In this document: positions 1 through 6,710 of the stretch, piece after piece | Position numbering within the stretch: position 1 is the first letter of the stretch | Layout: each line of letters begins with the position of its first letter | NCBI GenBank assembly: GCA_949066965.1 | Contig: CARTDA010000009.1 | Span: 1 to 64,000, forward strand | Direction of reading: 5' to 3' | Length of the DNA: 64,000 bases | Source: COE1 sp949066965 | GTDB lineage: Bacteria > Bacillota > Clostridia > Lachnospirales > Lachnospiraceae | Translations under genes and position numbers: made by a program | Notes under the pieces: model-generated | Seen by the model: the letters and a program-made list of their open reading frames with translations, nothing else | Database searches by the model: none | What the model was told of the DNA's origin: nothing

Positions 1-55
1 CCTGCGACCTCCTGGTCCCAAACCAGGCGCTCTAGCCAAGCTGAGCCACACCCCG
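1..55 (-). tRNA. tRNA-Pro (anticodon TGG), 3' part outside window
   Basis: Read on the minus strand, the sequence starting at base 55 forms the 7-nt 5' acceptor strand CGGGGTG, a D-arm with GCTC/GAGC, an anticodon stem CCTGG/CCAGG around the loop TTTGGGA (anticodon TGG), a variable loop and the start of the T-arm. The T-arm and the 3' acceptor strand lie beyond the left edge, so only about 55 of some 77 bases are visible. Confidence 0.93.
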
Positions 56-179
56 ATATTCAATTTTCATTTTGTCAATTTCTCACAGCGACGAATATTA
101 TTATACATAACTTTCATCTGTGTGTCAACACTTTTTCGTAATATTTTTAATATCTTTTTATCCAAAGCCTTATTTATTC

Positions 180-665
180 TTATTCTACATATTTCAATTC
201 AAAATGCGCATCTCCGTGCTCATCCAGCTGCATAATAATATATGACGGCTTTCTATTCTCCTGCCGGGGGTAGGAAAGGCTCCCGGGATTAATCGCTATA
301 ATATTTTTTGATATGTCTATCACAGGCCTGTGCGTATGCCCATACATCACAATGTCCACACCGCGGGCAACTGCCTCTTTCTTGAGCATCTCGCTGCCCA
401 TGCCGATATAATATCGGTGACCGTGTGTTATCATAACACAATATCTGCCTATTTGTAAAGTCTTTTCTGAAGGTAAACTGGAAAAAAAATCATTGTTTCC
501 CGCAACCATCTCTACTGGGCACCCTGCCGCCTCCTGAATGGTGTATTCGCTCCCTTCAATGTCCCCAAGGTGAATGACCATATCCACTTTTCCAAGTTTC
601 TGCAAAACTTTCATATAATTTTCGTTTTTCCTGTGTGTATCACTCACAATAAGTATTTTTTTCAT
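180..665 (-). CDS. YfcE/MJ0936-family metallophosphodiesterase
   Basis: 161-residue calcineurin-like phosphoesterase, probably a cytosolic phosphodiesterase of unknown physiological substrate. The metal ligands of the family are all visible: DTH at 9-11, HLGD ending at Asp35, GNND at 56-59, THGH at 80-83 and GHTH at 109-112. I chose the ATG at 665, preceded by GGGGGAAG. A start at 683 would add six residues ahead of the conserved MKKILIVSDTH beginning. It is the last gene of the rlmL-like/amidase-like/rdgB/yfcE run and lies 31 bp after rdgB; rdgB-yfcE adjacency is common in Clostridia. Length is typical for the family. Confidence 0.9.
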   Translation of the reverse strand: MKKILIVSDTHRKNENYMKVLQKLGKVDMVIHLGDIEGSEYTIQEAAGCPVEMVAGNNDFFSSLPSEKTLQIGRYCVMITHGHRYYIGMGSEMLKKEAVARGVDIVMYGHTHRPVIDISKNIIAINPGSLSYPRQENRKPSYIIMQLDEHGDAHFELKYVE

Positions 666-696
666 AACTTCCCCCACTGGCAACAGCCAATTCGAT

Positions 697-1311
697 TTAA
701 AGTTCTGACAATAGCACGCGCTTCATTTCCTCAAGCGCCTTCCCCCTGTGGCTGATACGGTTTTTCTCCTCCGGCGCAAGCTCTGCGGAATATCTGCCGT
801 ACTCTGGCAGATAAAATATCGGGTCATAACCAAATCCATTTTCCCCTCTCTCCTCATAGCCAATCCGGCCCTCGATGGCGGCGCTTGTCACAAACTGCCT
901 TCCATCGGGAAGCACGGCGGCAATCGCGCAAACAAACCGCGCGGTGCGCTTCTCGTCAGGCACCCCGTCAAGGCGCTGTATCAGGTTCGCATTCTTAATC
1001 GTGTAGGAAGTATCCTCCCCCATATACCTCGCCGAGTAAATTCCTGGCTCCTTGTTCAGATAGTCGATCTCAAGCCCGGAATCGTCTGCAAGAACGACAG
1101 CCTGCTCACCGCGCTTTTTCAGCTCCCGCGCAATGGCAGATGCCTTAATCATGGCATTCTCCCCAAATGTTTTTCCATCCTCGACAATGTCAACTGTAAT
1201 CCCTGCCTCTTTCATGGACCAAACCGCAAGTCCCAAATCTGACAGAATCATCCGTATTTCCCTCATTTTGTCTGCATTTCCCGTTGCAAAAACAATTTTA
1301 TCAGCCTTCAT
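697..1311 (-). CDS. rdgB: XTP/dITP diphosphatase (RdgB/HAM1 family)
   Basis: 204-residue house-cleaning pyrophosphatase that hydrolyses non-canonical purine nucleotides (XTP, dITP, ITP) to monophosphates. The N-terminal nucleotide-binding segment KIVFATGNADK, the central LADDSGLEID with the catalytic acidic residues and the C-terminal SHRGKAL motif are all present. The ATG at 1311 sits 9 nt after a GGAGG; the GTG two codons upstream would be only 3 nt from it, so I prefer the ATG. The start overlaps the end of the upstream amidase-like gene by 11 nt, implying translational coupling. Confidence 0.95.
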   Translation of the reverse strand: MKADKIVFATGNADKMREIRMILSDLGLAVWSMKEAGITVDIVEDGKTFGENAMIKASAIARELKKRGEQAVVLADDSGLEIDYLNKEPGIYSARYMGEDTSYTIKNANLIQRLDGVPDEKRTARFVCAIAAVLPDGRQFVTSAAIEGRIGYEERGENGFGYDPIFYLPEYGRYSAELAPEEKNRISHRGKALEEMKRVLLSEL

Positions 1312-2440
1312 TTCCACTTTCCTCCACTTTCAAATAATTTTCCAGAATACCGCCCATTGTCCTTTCCAGGGAGTCCGCTATTTTCTGGTTTAGCTTATAT
1401 TCATTTTCCACGCTCTCCATATCCTTTTGTGTCAGGGAAAGCCGTACCACAGCCGCCGGGACAACAGCTTCTGAAACCAGGGCATAGCTTCCACCCTCCT
1501 CAAAGCCGTGTATCTCCATCTGCGTTGTCTGCGAAAAAGTCTCCGTCATGACAACCGCAAGGTGGGTGCTATTATAATCCGGAATAAAATATGCCGTATT
1601 GCATATGCCTGTCATGTACGACTGTTGTGTGTTCGATTTTCCGACCTCCACTCCGAGCACCATTTCAGCATGGATTTCGTTTGCAAAGGCAATCACGTCA
1701 GACTGTGTGTACTCCTCACGCATATCCGGCGCCATATACAGCCTGATGCGGTTGTCTGCAGCAAACTTTTCAAGACTCTGCCGCCACTCGGGAAGTGCCA
1801 GACGATTTTTGTCATCATAGGGAAACCAGATGACGGCCCTGGCGGCGTATCTGTTCCCCATCTCCATGAAATTCACTGTCAAAGCGCTGTCATTGGTTAC
1901 CAGTTCGCAGTCATACAAATCCCTGCAATAAATCTCCACAACGACATCATCATTCTGTCTGTATACACCAACCGCCTCCATTATTGCCGAATCACTTGTC
2001 AGCTCAAGACCATCCGGAAAATATTCAGAATAACCTGACAATGTCAGCACATATTTGTCCTGTGTAAACTCCTCTGTGATGCTTACATTTTCTTGTTCAA
2101 TGGGAGTCAGGAGCGGTATTACAAGCCGTGATTTCTTTTCATCCCTGAAACTTGTGCGCACATTAATCTTAGGGGATGCCATCTTGTCTTCCTGCACATT
2201 CACACTTTCCATCAAAATTCCGATACGGCTGTTCGCATCAAGAAATCCCTCATTAAGCTTAAACCCCGCCATCAGCGCCACCGAAGCCACTGCAAAGCAA
2301 ACCGACACTGCTCGTGCCACGGCATACAGTCTGTCTCTTTTTTGCGCGATAATCCGTCCCATCTCGTTTCTGGTAAGGGCATAGTCCCCTTCCTCAAAAC
2401 CATCACATGACAGGAGATTTTGTTCCATGTCTGTCTGCAT
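1301..2440 (-). CDS. Membrane-anchored, degenerate amidase_3-like protein
   Basis: 379 residues with one N-terminal membrane segment (about residues 35-60: a VSVCFAVASVALMAGF stretch), so most of the protein should face outside. The C-terminal half follows the layout of N-acetylmuramoyl-L-alanine amidases (amidase_3): a helix before RLYMAPD where VxLTRxxD is expected, then AFANEIHAEMVLGVEVG where AN..AD..vSIHaN is expected, and a C-terminal VPAAVVRLSL followed by a KIADSLERTMGGILENY helix. None of the zinc-binding His/Glu residues is in place: the DPGHGG, IHAN and ELGF positions read WFPYDD, GVEVG and RLSL. It is therefore probably a non-catalytic homologue. The start at 2440 has an AAGGGTG site overlapping the stop of the upstream methyltransferase. 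Confidence 0.6.
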   Translation of the reverse strand: MQTDMEQNLLSCDGFEEGDYALTRNEMGRIIAQKRDRLYAVARAVSVCFAVASVALMAGFKLNEGFLDANSRIGILMESVNVQEDKMASPKINVRTSFRDEKKSRLVIPLLTPIEQENVSITEEFTQDKYVLTLSGYSEYFPDGLELTSDSAIMEAVGVYRQNDDVVVEIYCRDLYDCELVTNDSALTVNFMEMGNRYAARAVIWFPYDDKNRLALPEWRQSLEKFAADNRIRLYMAPDMREEYTQSDVIAFANEIHAEMVLGVEVGKSNTQQSYMTGICNTAYFIPDYNSTHLAVVMTETFSQTTQMEIHGFEEGGSYALVSEAVVPAAVVRLSLTQKDMESVENEYKLNQKIADSLERTMGGILENYLKVEESGNEG

Positions 2441-2453
2441 ATTCCAGTCACCC

Positions 2454-3608
2454 TTAATTATCCAATATTTTTTTTGGCGGACGCGGACCAATAAACTGAT
2501 AATAATATGTCTTCATCATTCCGTTATAAAGCTTTCTGTTCTTGTCTGCCTTCCTGCCAATATCCTTCTGTGCATCCTCATAGGCAGTAATGAGGTAAAG
2601 CGACCATGTGTCTAATTTTTTGAATCCCTCCCCGAGTTTTCGATATAGGGGCGGTACCTTTGCCTTTTCCTCAAGGCGCTCACCATATGGCGGATTTGTT
2701 ATGATAAAACCATATTTTCCGTCATGCGTCAGATTTTTCACATCTTTCTCGGCAAATTGAATCATTTTATCGACACCTGCAAGGCGTGCATTCTGCATTG
2801 CTATTTTTATCATTTCCGGATCGTTGTCAAATCCCTGGATATTTACGGACACAGACATGTCAGCCTGCTCCCTTGCCTCCTCATAGCAGTCATCCCATAT
2901 TTTTCTGCCAATCAAATGTTCCCATGTAAGCGCCGTAAACCCGCGCTTCATCCCCGGCGCAATGTTTGCCGCCATCAATGCTGCCTCTATCGGTATTGTC
3001 CCGCTTCCGCAGAATGGGTCGACCAGAATCCGGTCGTCCCTCCACGGAGTAAGCATAATCAGCGCAGCGGCAAGATTCTCTGCAATCGGCGCCTTTGCCT
3101 TGTATTTGCGGTAACCTCTCTTATGCAGTGACTCGCCCGTCGTATCAAGCCCGACCGTCACATTGTCTTTCATCAAAAATACCCGTATCGGAAAACTTTT
3201 CCCTTCCTCGCGAAACCAGCTAACATGGTACACCTGTTTCAGTCGTTCCACCATTGCCTTTTTCATAATAGACTGTATATCTGAAGGCGAAAACAGCCTG
3301 CTCTTAATGCTTGCCGCTTTTGCGACCCAGAATTTTCCATCAGAAGGGATATACTCCTCCCACGGAATATTCTTTGTATTCTCAAAAAGCTCATCAAACG
3401 TTTCTGCCCGAAAGCTTCCGACTTTGACAAGAATTCTCTCAGCCGTCCTCAGCCCGATATTCGAACGGCATATTGCCTCATCGTCTCCGATAAAAGTCAC
3501 CCTGCCATCCTCCACATTCGACACATCATACCCAAGCTCTGTTATTTCCTGCTTCAGGACTGCCTCGAGTCCAAAGTGGCAGGGCGCTATCAGTTCATAT
3601 CTTTTCAT
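2454..3608 (-). CDS. THUMP-domain class I rRNA guanine-N2 methyltransferase (RlmL/YpsC-like)
   Basis: 384 residues: an N-terminal ferredoxin-like/THUMP RNA-binding part (to about residue 160) followed by a Rossmann methyltransferase with DPFCGSGTIPIEAAL near residue 197 (SAM-binding motif I) and NPPYGERL near 308 (catalytic NPPY). This matches the monofunctional Gram-positive RlmL-like proteins (B. subtilis YpsC) expected to form m2G in 23S rRNA; the exact target base is not evident from sequence. It appears to head the minus-strand operon with the amidase-like gene, rdgB and yfcE. Its upstream region carries a structured hairpin block and one copy of the 36-bp palindromic repeat. Confidence 0.88.
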   Translation of the reverse strand: MKRYELIAPCHFGLEAVLKQEITELGYDVSNVEDGRVTFIGDDEAICRSNIGLRTAERILVKVGSFRAETFDELFENTKNIPWEEYIPSDGKFWVAKAASIKSRLFSPSDIQSIMKKAMVERLKQVYHVSWFREEGKSFPIRVFLMKDNVTVGLDTTGESLHKRGYRKYKAKAPIAENLAAALIMLTPWRDDRILVDPFCGSGTIPIEAALMAANIAPGMKRGFTALTWEHLIGRKIWDDCYEEAREQADMSVSVNIQGFDNDPEMIKIAMQNARLAGVDKMIQFAEKDVKNLTHDGKYGFIITNPPYGERLEEKAKVPPLYRKLGEGFKKLDTWSLYLITAYEDAQKDIGRKADKNRKLYNGMMKTYYYQFIGPRPPKKILDN

Positions 3609-3635
3609 TCGTCTGCTCCATCTTCATTTTATTGT

Positions 3636-3712
3636 ACAACCGCAGCCGCAAAGCGGCATATATCCTATCTGAAAAATTGTCATATAAGATTTTTCAGATT
3701 GTGGTTGTGCGC
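3636..3712. repeat. Nested hairpin block upstream of the rlmL-like gene
   Basis: Three nested or serial inverted repeats: an outer imperfect pair ACAACCGCA ... TGTGGTTGT, an internal GCCGC-aaa-GCGGC, and a perfect 11-bp stem ATCTGAAAAAT/ATTTTTCAGAT at 3667-3677 and 3689-3699. It lies 28-104 bp upstream of the rlmL-like start. It could be a 5' leader structure on the minus strand or a small palindromic element. No reading frame is involved. Confidence 0.5.
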
Positions 3713-3719
3713 ATCATAA

Positions 3720-3755
3720 TATACTGAGCGGTCAGTCTTTTCGACCGCCAGTATA
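3720..3755 (+). repeat. 36-bp palindromic repeat, copy A
   Basis: A near-perfect inverted repeat TATACTGAGCGGTC ... GACCGCCAGTATA around an AGTCTTTTC centre. Two further copies of the same 36 bases occur at 4906-4941 (same orientation) and 12182-12217 (opposite orientation). All three are intergenic and lie upstream of minus-strand genes. Confidence 0.85.
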
Positions 3756-3826
3756 TTACAAGCCGTTACTTCTAATTATATGTATTATCTTTTATCTGTC
3801 AAATCATTTCTGACAAACCGTAACAG

Positions 3827-3858
3827 AAAAAGACAGGACCTGTATAAAGCCCTGTCTT
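3827..3858 (-). terminator. Intrinsic terminator of the Asn-rich ORF
   Basis: On the minus strand AAGACAGG ... CCTGTCTT forms an 8-bp stem followed by TTTTT, 18 bp after the stop codon of the Asn-rich gene. Confidence 0.8.
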
Positions 3859-3875
3859 CTCCTTTCCAGCACCAA

Positions 3876-4055
3876 TTACTTATTGTTGTTATTGTTGTTT
3901 GTGCTGTTGTTTGTGCTGTTCTTGCTGTTCTTCTGGTTGTTGTCAGAATTGCTGTTGTTTGTGCTGTTCGAACCCTGTGAATTCTGTGAGTTCTGCGAAT
4001 TCTGATAATTGTTGTTTGTCTTGTTCTGCTCGTAGCTGTTGTTTGTTCCAGACAT
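3876..4055 (-). CDS. Small Asn/Ser/Gln-rich low-complexity protein
   Basis: 59-residue ORF beginning MSGTNNSYEQ with a GGAGG 7-8 nt upstream of the ATG at 4055; an in-frame extension to 4187 has no such site. More than half of the residues are Asn, with Ser, Gln and Lys. The middle has repeated QNS triplets and the tail is a run of Asn ending in Lys. No hydrophobic segment or known domain is visible. Low-complexity hydrophilic peptides of this sort occur among spore-associated proteins of Firmicutes, but nothing in the sequence proves that. The clean ribosome binding site and the dedicated terminator at 3827-3858 support a real gene. Confidence 0.65.
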   Translation of the reverse strand: MSGTNNSYEQNKTNNNYQNSQNSQNSQGSNSTNNSNSDNNQKNSKNSTNNSTNNNNNNK

Positions 4056-4275
4056 AATGATACCTCCAATTTTTCGGGAATACGTTCCCTTTTTTATGGC
4101 ATACCCCGTATTTGTAATTTTGTATGCCATCAGCATTCTTTTCATGCTACACAGATAGGATTTGCACAAATGCACATTTTTATTCAATACTTTTTATTAA
4201 CATATAATGTTTACCTTGGAAACACTGCCCAAATATGATAATTATTGTTTGTTAGATTTTATTTTAAGAAATGTA

Positions 4276-4304
4276 TTGACCTTTGAGGTCACAATTGATA
4301 TACT
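4276..4304 (+). promoter_or_regulatory. Sigma-A promoter with internal palindrome, for the candidate sRNA
   Basis: TTGACC at 4276-4281 and TATACT at 4299-4304 with an exact 17-bp spacer. The palindrome TGACCTTTGAGGTCA (4277-4291) overlaps the -35 box and part of the spacer, a natural position for a repressor site. No plausible plus-strand protein gene follows. Confidence 0.65.
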
Positions 4305-4310
4305 GATGTT

Positions 4311-4405
4311 AGTAAAGAGATACTCCTTCAATCCTCTTTACAACCCTTATATATTAATTATTTATACTCCCCTTAACGAAAAACGACCACTGCGTGGTCG
4401 TTTTT
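4311..4405 (+). ncRNA. Candidate ~95-nt small regulatory RNA
   Basis: Predicted start about 7 nt after the -10 box at 4299-4304. The transcript would hold a perfect 8-bp hairpin GTAAAGAG/CTCTTTAC (4312-4319, 4334-4341) whose 14-nt loop contains ACTCCTTCA, then a single-stranded AU-rich linker with ACTCCCCTTAACG, then a strong intrinsic terminator (4379-4405). Loops and linkers with UCCUU/UCCCC that can pair with Shine-Dalgarno sequences are typical of Firmicutes sRNAs such as the RsaE/RoxS family. The architecture fits, but I see no sequence identity that assigns it to a known family. Expression is inferred only. Confidence 0.5.
4379..4405. terminator. Bidirectional intrinsic terminator (candidate sRNA / DUF1700 gene)
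   Basis: AAAAACGACCAC-TGC-GTGGTCGTTTTT: an 8-bp GC-rich core extended by A:T pairs, giving a T-tract in both directions. It ends the candidate sRNA on the plus strand and lies 11 bp past the DUF1700 stop codon on the minus strand. Together with the sRNA this covers most of the 361-bp gap between 4056 and 4416; the rest holds nothing else I can support. Confidence 0.85.
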
Positions 4406-4416
4406 CATTTGGATTT

Positions 4417-4872
4417 TCACTCGCCTTTCCACCAGCCCCGAATCGTCCTGACCAGAAAACCGCCAAACAGGAACAGGAGGACAACTGGTGCCAGAAAAAC
4501 AAATACCTTAAACACAACCGTCAGCAAAAGAATAACCACAAATACCACAATCCCTGTGACAAGCCATCCCGGAATCCTGATGCGCCTGCCCTTTATGGTA
4601 TCCTCATAGCCGTAATCGCCATCCTGGCTTCCCTCATACTCATTCCGGCTGTCCTGCTGCCCGCCTGACGCAAACTTACTGCTCTCCTCTATCGTTTTTG
4701 CCAGAAGCCTTGGGTCGCCGAGCATTTTCAGCACCTCCGACTCGTTCCTGCCATTCGCAGTCTGACCATTGATATATGACCTGTAATAACGCACATTTTC
4801 CTGTATCACATTCTCGGATACTTTTCCGTCAAGGGCTTCACGAAATTGTATTAAAAATTCATCACAGTCCAT
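4417..4872 (-). CDS. DUF1700/HAAS-domain membrane protein
   Basis: 151 residues. The N-terminal 60 residues have the HAAS-type helical pattern (MDCDEFLIQFREAL ... VRYYRSYI ... EVLKMLGDPRLLAKTI) found in DUF1700 proteins, then an acidic Gly/Tyr linker, then one long or two short hydrophobic helices (about 101-141) and a short basic tail. DUF1700 proteins are often partners of PadR-type regulators in envelope responses, but no PadR gene is adjacent here. Start at 4872 has GGGAG 8 nt upstream. Copy B of the 36-bp palindrome lies 34 bp upstream of the start. Confidence 0.7.
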   Translation of the reverse strand: MDCDEFLIQFREALDGKVSENVIQENVRYYRSYINGQTANGRNESEVLKMLGDPRLLAKTIEESSKFASGGQQDSRNEYEGSQDGDYGYEDTIKGRRIRIPGWLVTGIVVFVVILLLTVVFKVFVFLAPVVLLFLFGGFLVRTIRGWWKGE

Positions 4873-4905
4873 AAAAATCTCCCATTTATACCGTATGTAT
4901 CATTT

Positions 4906-4941
4906 TATACTGGGAAGGCAGTCTTTTTGACCGTCAGTATA
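4906..4941 (+). repeat. 36-bp palindromic repeat, copy B
   Basis: Same element as at 3720-3755, reading TATACTGGGAAGGC ... GACCGTCAGTATA, the most diverged of the three. It lies between the stop of the gene at 4970-5356 and the start of the DUF1700 gene, both on the minus strand. Confidence 0.8.
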
Positions 4942-4969
4942 ATCTCTGATTCCACGCCGTTTTCAGCAT

Positions 4970-5356
4970 TTATGCCTGATCCATTCCCCTGCCCATTGTC
5001 AGCTTCCGCACATATGCCGCAGGATTCCTTTTCATTTCTACCATGTCCCGGAACGCATGGAGTACCATTCTGTCCTTGTTGCAGGCATCCGTGTTTTTTC
5101 CCGAGTCACCAATCAGGTTATATCTGTTCATCTGCCATATATACAAATCCGTCAGCCCATATCCTTCGCAGCGCACTTTGTCCATCAGGCAGCGGTGCTC
5201 CAGATAAAAGACAAGCTCTTCGAGAAGCTCCGGGCAGAACACAAGCTCCTCCCAGAGGGTATCACACCACTCCTTTGTCTCATCTGCAATTTCCCCGAGG
5301 ATCCGAAGTCCCTCATATGCCTTTATACGTCTGGCATCATAAACTATCCCCGCCAT
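4970..5356 (-). CDS. Uncharacterised 128-residue protein
   Basis: I do not recognise this protein. It is soluble, mostly helical in appearance and acidic in its first half (EEL, EELVF and ELLEEL repeats), with cysteines at scattered positions and a basic C-terminus. No signal peptide, membrane segment or nucleotide-binding motif is visible. The ATG at 5356 has GGAGAGG about 8 nt upstream, which supports translation. It is followed on the same strand by the DUF1700 gene across the copy-B palindrome. Confidence 0.6.
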   Translation of the reverse strand: MAGIVYDARRIKAYEGLRILGEIADETKEWCDTLWEELVFCPELLEELVFYLEHRCLMDKVRCEGYGLTDLYIWQMNRYNLIGDSGKNTDACNKDRMVLHAFRDMVEMKRNPAAYVRKLTMGRGMDQA

Positions 5357-5462
5357 ACTACCTCTCCGTTTTCATCTGTCGTTAACATATATCTTATCCT
5401 ATCATACGAAACAACCAAGGTAAATTAACGAATTATAAAATTTCACAAAAAACAAAAGAAAA

Positions 5463-6476
5463 TTATTTTATACGTGCAACCGAACTGCCCCTCACCAGCT
5501 CCCCGCCGACTGTATACTGGGTGATTGGCGTTATCATCGGATTCTCAATCAGGCTGACGAGCTTCTCTGCCGCCAGGCAGCCGATTGCCACCGTGTCCTG
5601 CTGATAGGTCGTCAAACGCGGCTCAAGCTGTGAGGCAATCAGAATGTTGTCATAGCCGGCCACCGAGATGTCTTCCGGCATCCTAAGCCCCCTGTCCCTG
5701 ATGACATTCATGCCGCCTATCGCCGAAAAATCATCCGCATACAGTATACAGGTCGGCGGCTGTTCCAAATCCAAAAGATTATTGGTAATCTGGCCTGCCG
5801 CGTGGGAATCCCTGTATTTTCCCTTCTGCAAAAATTCTCCCCGGATCCGGATTCCATGTTCTTCCATAAAACGATAATACGTGGAAACCCTGTTGGTGGT
5901 CACCAGGGATTCCTCCCCGCAGATATAGGCAATTTTCCTGTGTCCCTGACTGTAAATGTAGGAGAGAAGCTCCTGCATGCCGGTTATATTGTCCGACATA
6001 ATCGAAATTCTCCCATTGAACAGATAGTCTATCGTGACAACAGGAACCTCGCTCTGCAAAAGCGCAATCACTTCCGCATCTTTATAGTCGGCAACCGCAA
6101 CCATGACACCGTCCATTCTTCTGTAAATCGTATGTTCCAGATAGGACATACTGTCCTTCCTTATCTTGGAATTGCTCAAAAACGTGATGTCATATCCGCT
6201 GTTCTCAGCCGTGTTTTTAAAACTCTCAAGTACCTGCGAAAAATAGTCATGTGTCAGGCCGCTTCCCGAGCCTTCTTTATAAAGCACCCCCAGATTATAT
6301 GTCCGGTTTGTCTTTAGCGCCCTGGCGGAAAAATTCGGATGATACCCGAGCCTTTTTGCTGTATTCTTAATTTTTTCCTTTGTATCCTCACCAATGTCAC
6401 CCTGATTATTTAATGCCTTGCTGACCGTGGCGACAGAAACCTCACAGGCAGCAGCAATGTCTTTCATAGAAACCAT
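5463..6476 (-). CDS. LacI/GalR-family transcriptional regulator
   Basis: 337 residues: helix-turn-helix at 3-25 (MKDIAAACEVSVATVSKAL), hinge helix RLGYHPNFSARALK, then a periplasmic-binding-protein-like ligand domain to the end. It is divergent from the cellobiose phosphorylase gene, so its likely job is sugar-responsive control of that gene and of itself. Two near-identical 15-bp sites, ACTTAAwCGTTTTCr, lie just downstream of the two divergent promoters, which fits simple repression. Start at 6476 has AAGGAG 6 nt upstream. The inducer is not deducible; a beta-glucoside is the obvious guess. Confidence 0.9.
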   Translation of the reverse strand: MVSMKDIAAACEVSVATVSKALNNQGDIGEDTKEKIKNTAKRLGYHPNFSARALKTNRTYNLGVLYKEGSGSGLTHDYFSQVLESFKNTAENSGYDITFLSNSKIRKDSMSYLEHTIYRRMDGVMVAVADYKDAEVIALLQSEVPVVTIDYLFNGRISIMSDNITGMQELLSYIYSQGHRKIAYICGEESLVTTNRVSTYYRFMEEHGIRIRGEFLQKGKYRDSHAAGQITNNLLDLEQPPTCILYADDFSAIGGMNVIRDRGLRMPEDISVAGYDNILIASQLEPRLTTYQQDTVAIGCLAAEKLVSLIENPMITPITQYTVGGELVRGSSVARIK

Positions 6477-6510
6477 ATCTTTCTCCTTTTCGCAAATGAA
6501 AACCGCCTTT

Positions 6511-6525
6511 ACTTAATCGTTTTCA
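6511..6525 (-). promoter_or_regulatory. Putative LacI operator, regulator side
   Basis: ACTTAATCGTTTTCA matches the site at 6644-6658 at 13 of 15 positions. Its core AATCGTTT is a near-palindrome around CG, as is usual for LacI-family operators. It lies 8 bp downstream of the -10 box of the regulator's own promoter (minus strand). Confidence 0.5.
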
Positions 6526-6532
6526 TAACCTT

Positions 6533-6562
6533 ATCATATCGCAAATAGTGCTTTTTTAGCAA
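6533..6562 (-). promoter_or_regulatory. Putative promoter of the lacI-type gene
   Basis: On the minus strand TTGCTA (6557-6562) and TATGAT (6533-6538) are separated by 18 bp, about 57 bp upstream of the start codon. Confidence 0.45.
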
Positions 6563-6598
6563 GTAAATTTTTTATTTCATAGAATATTTTATTTTTAC

Positions 6599-6628
6599 TT
6601 GCATTTTGTTGCCCATATGTGATAGATT
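6599..6628 (+). promoter_or_regulatory. Putative promoter of the cellobiose phosphorylase gene
   Basis: TTGCAT (6599-6604) and TAGATT (6623-6628) with an 18-bp spacer. The operator-like site begins 16 bp further on, so a bound repressor would cover the start of transcription. Confidence 0.45.
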
Positions 6629-6643
6629 ATATTTACAAATGTT

Positions 6644-6658
6644 ACTTAAACGTTTTCG
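6644..6658 (+). promoter_or_regulatory. Putative LacI operator, phosphorylase side
   Basis: ACTTAAACGTTTTCG, containing the perfect 8-bp palindrome AAACGTTT, lies between the promoter and the start codon of the phosphorylase gene. Its twin is at 6511-6525. Confidence 0.55.
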
Positions 6659-6710
6659 TTGGAACCGGAACATGTTCTGACGCATGATAAGGAAAAAGGA
6701 GAAACGAACT

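Noticed and set aside
1..180. Integration site at the tRNA-Pro gene
   Set aside because: No integrase gene or direct repeat of the tRNA end is visible; the 3' half of the tRNA is outside the window.
3785..4069. Arg/Thr-rich minus-strand frame overlapping the Asn-rich gene
   Set aside because: It is the Asn-rich gene read in another frame; the Asn frame has the better RBS and ends just before the terminator.
4207..4668. 153-codon plus-strand frame
   Set aside because: Runs through the candidate sRNA, its terminator and the antisense of the DUF1700 gene; composition is not protein-like.
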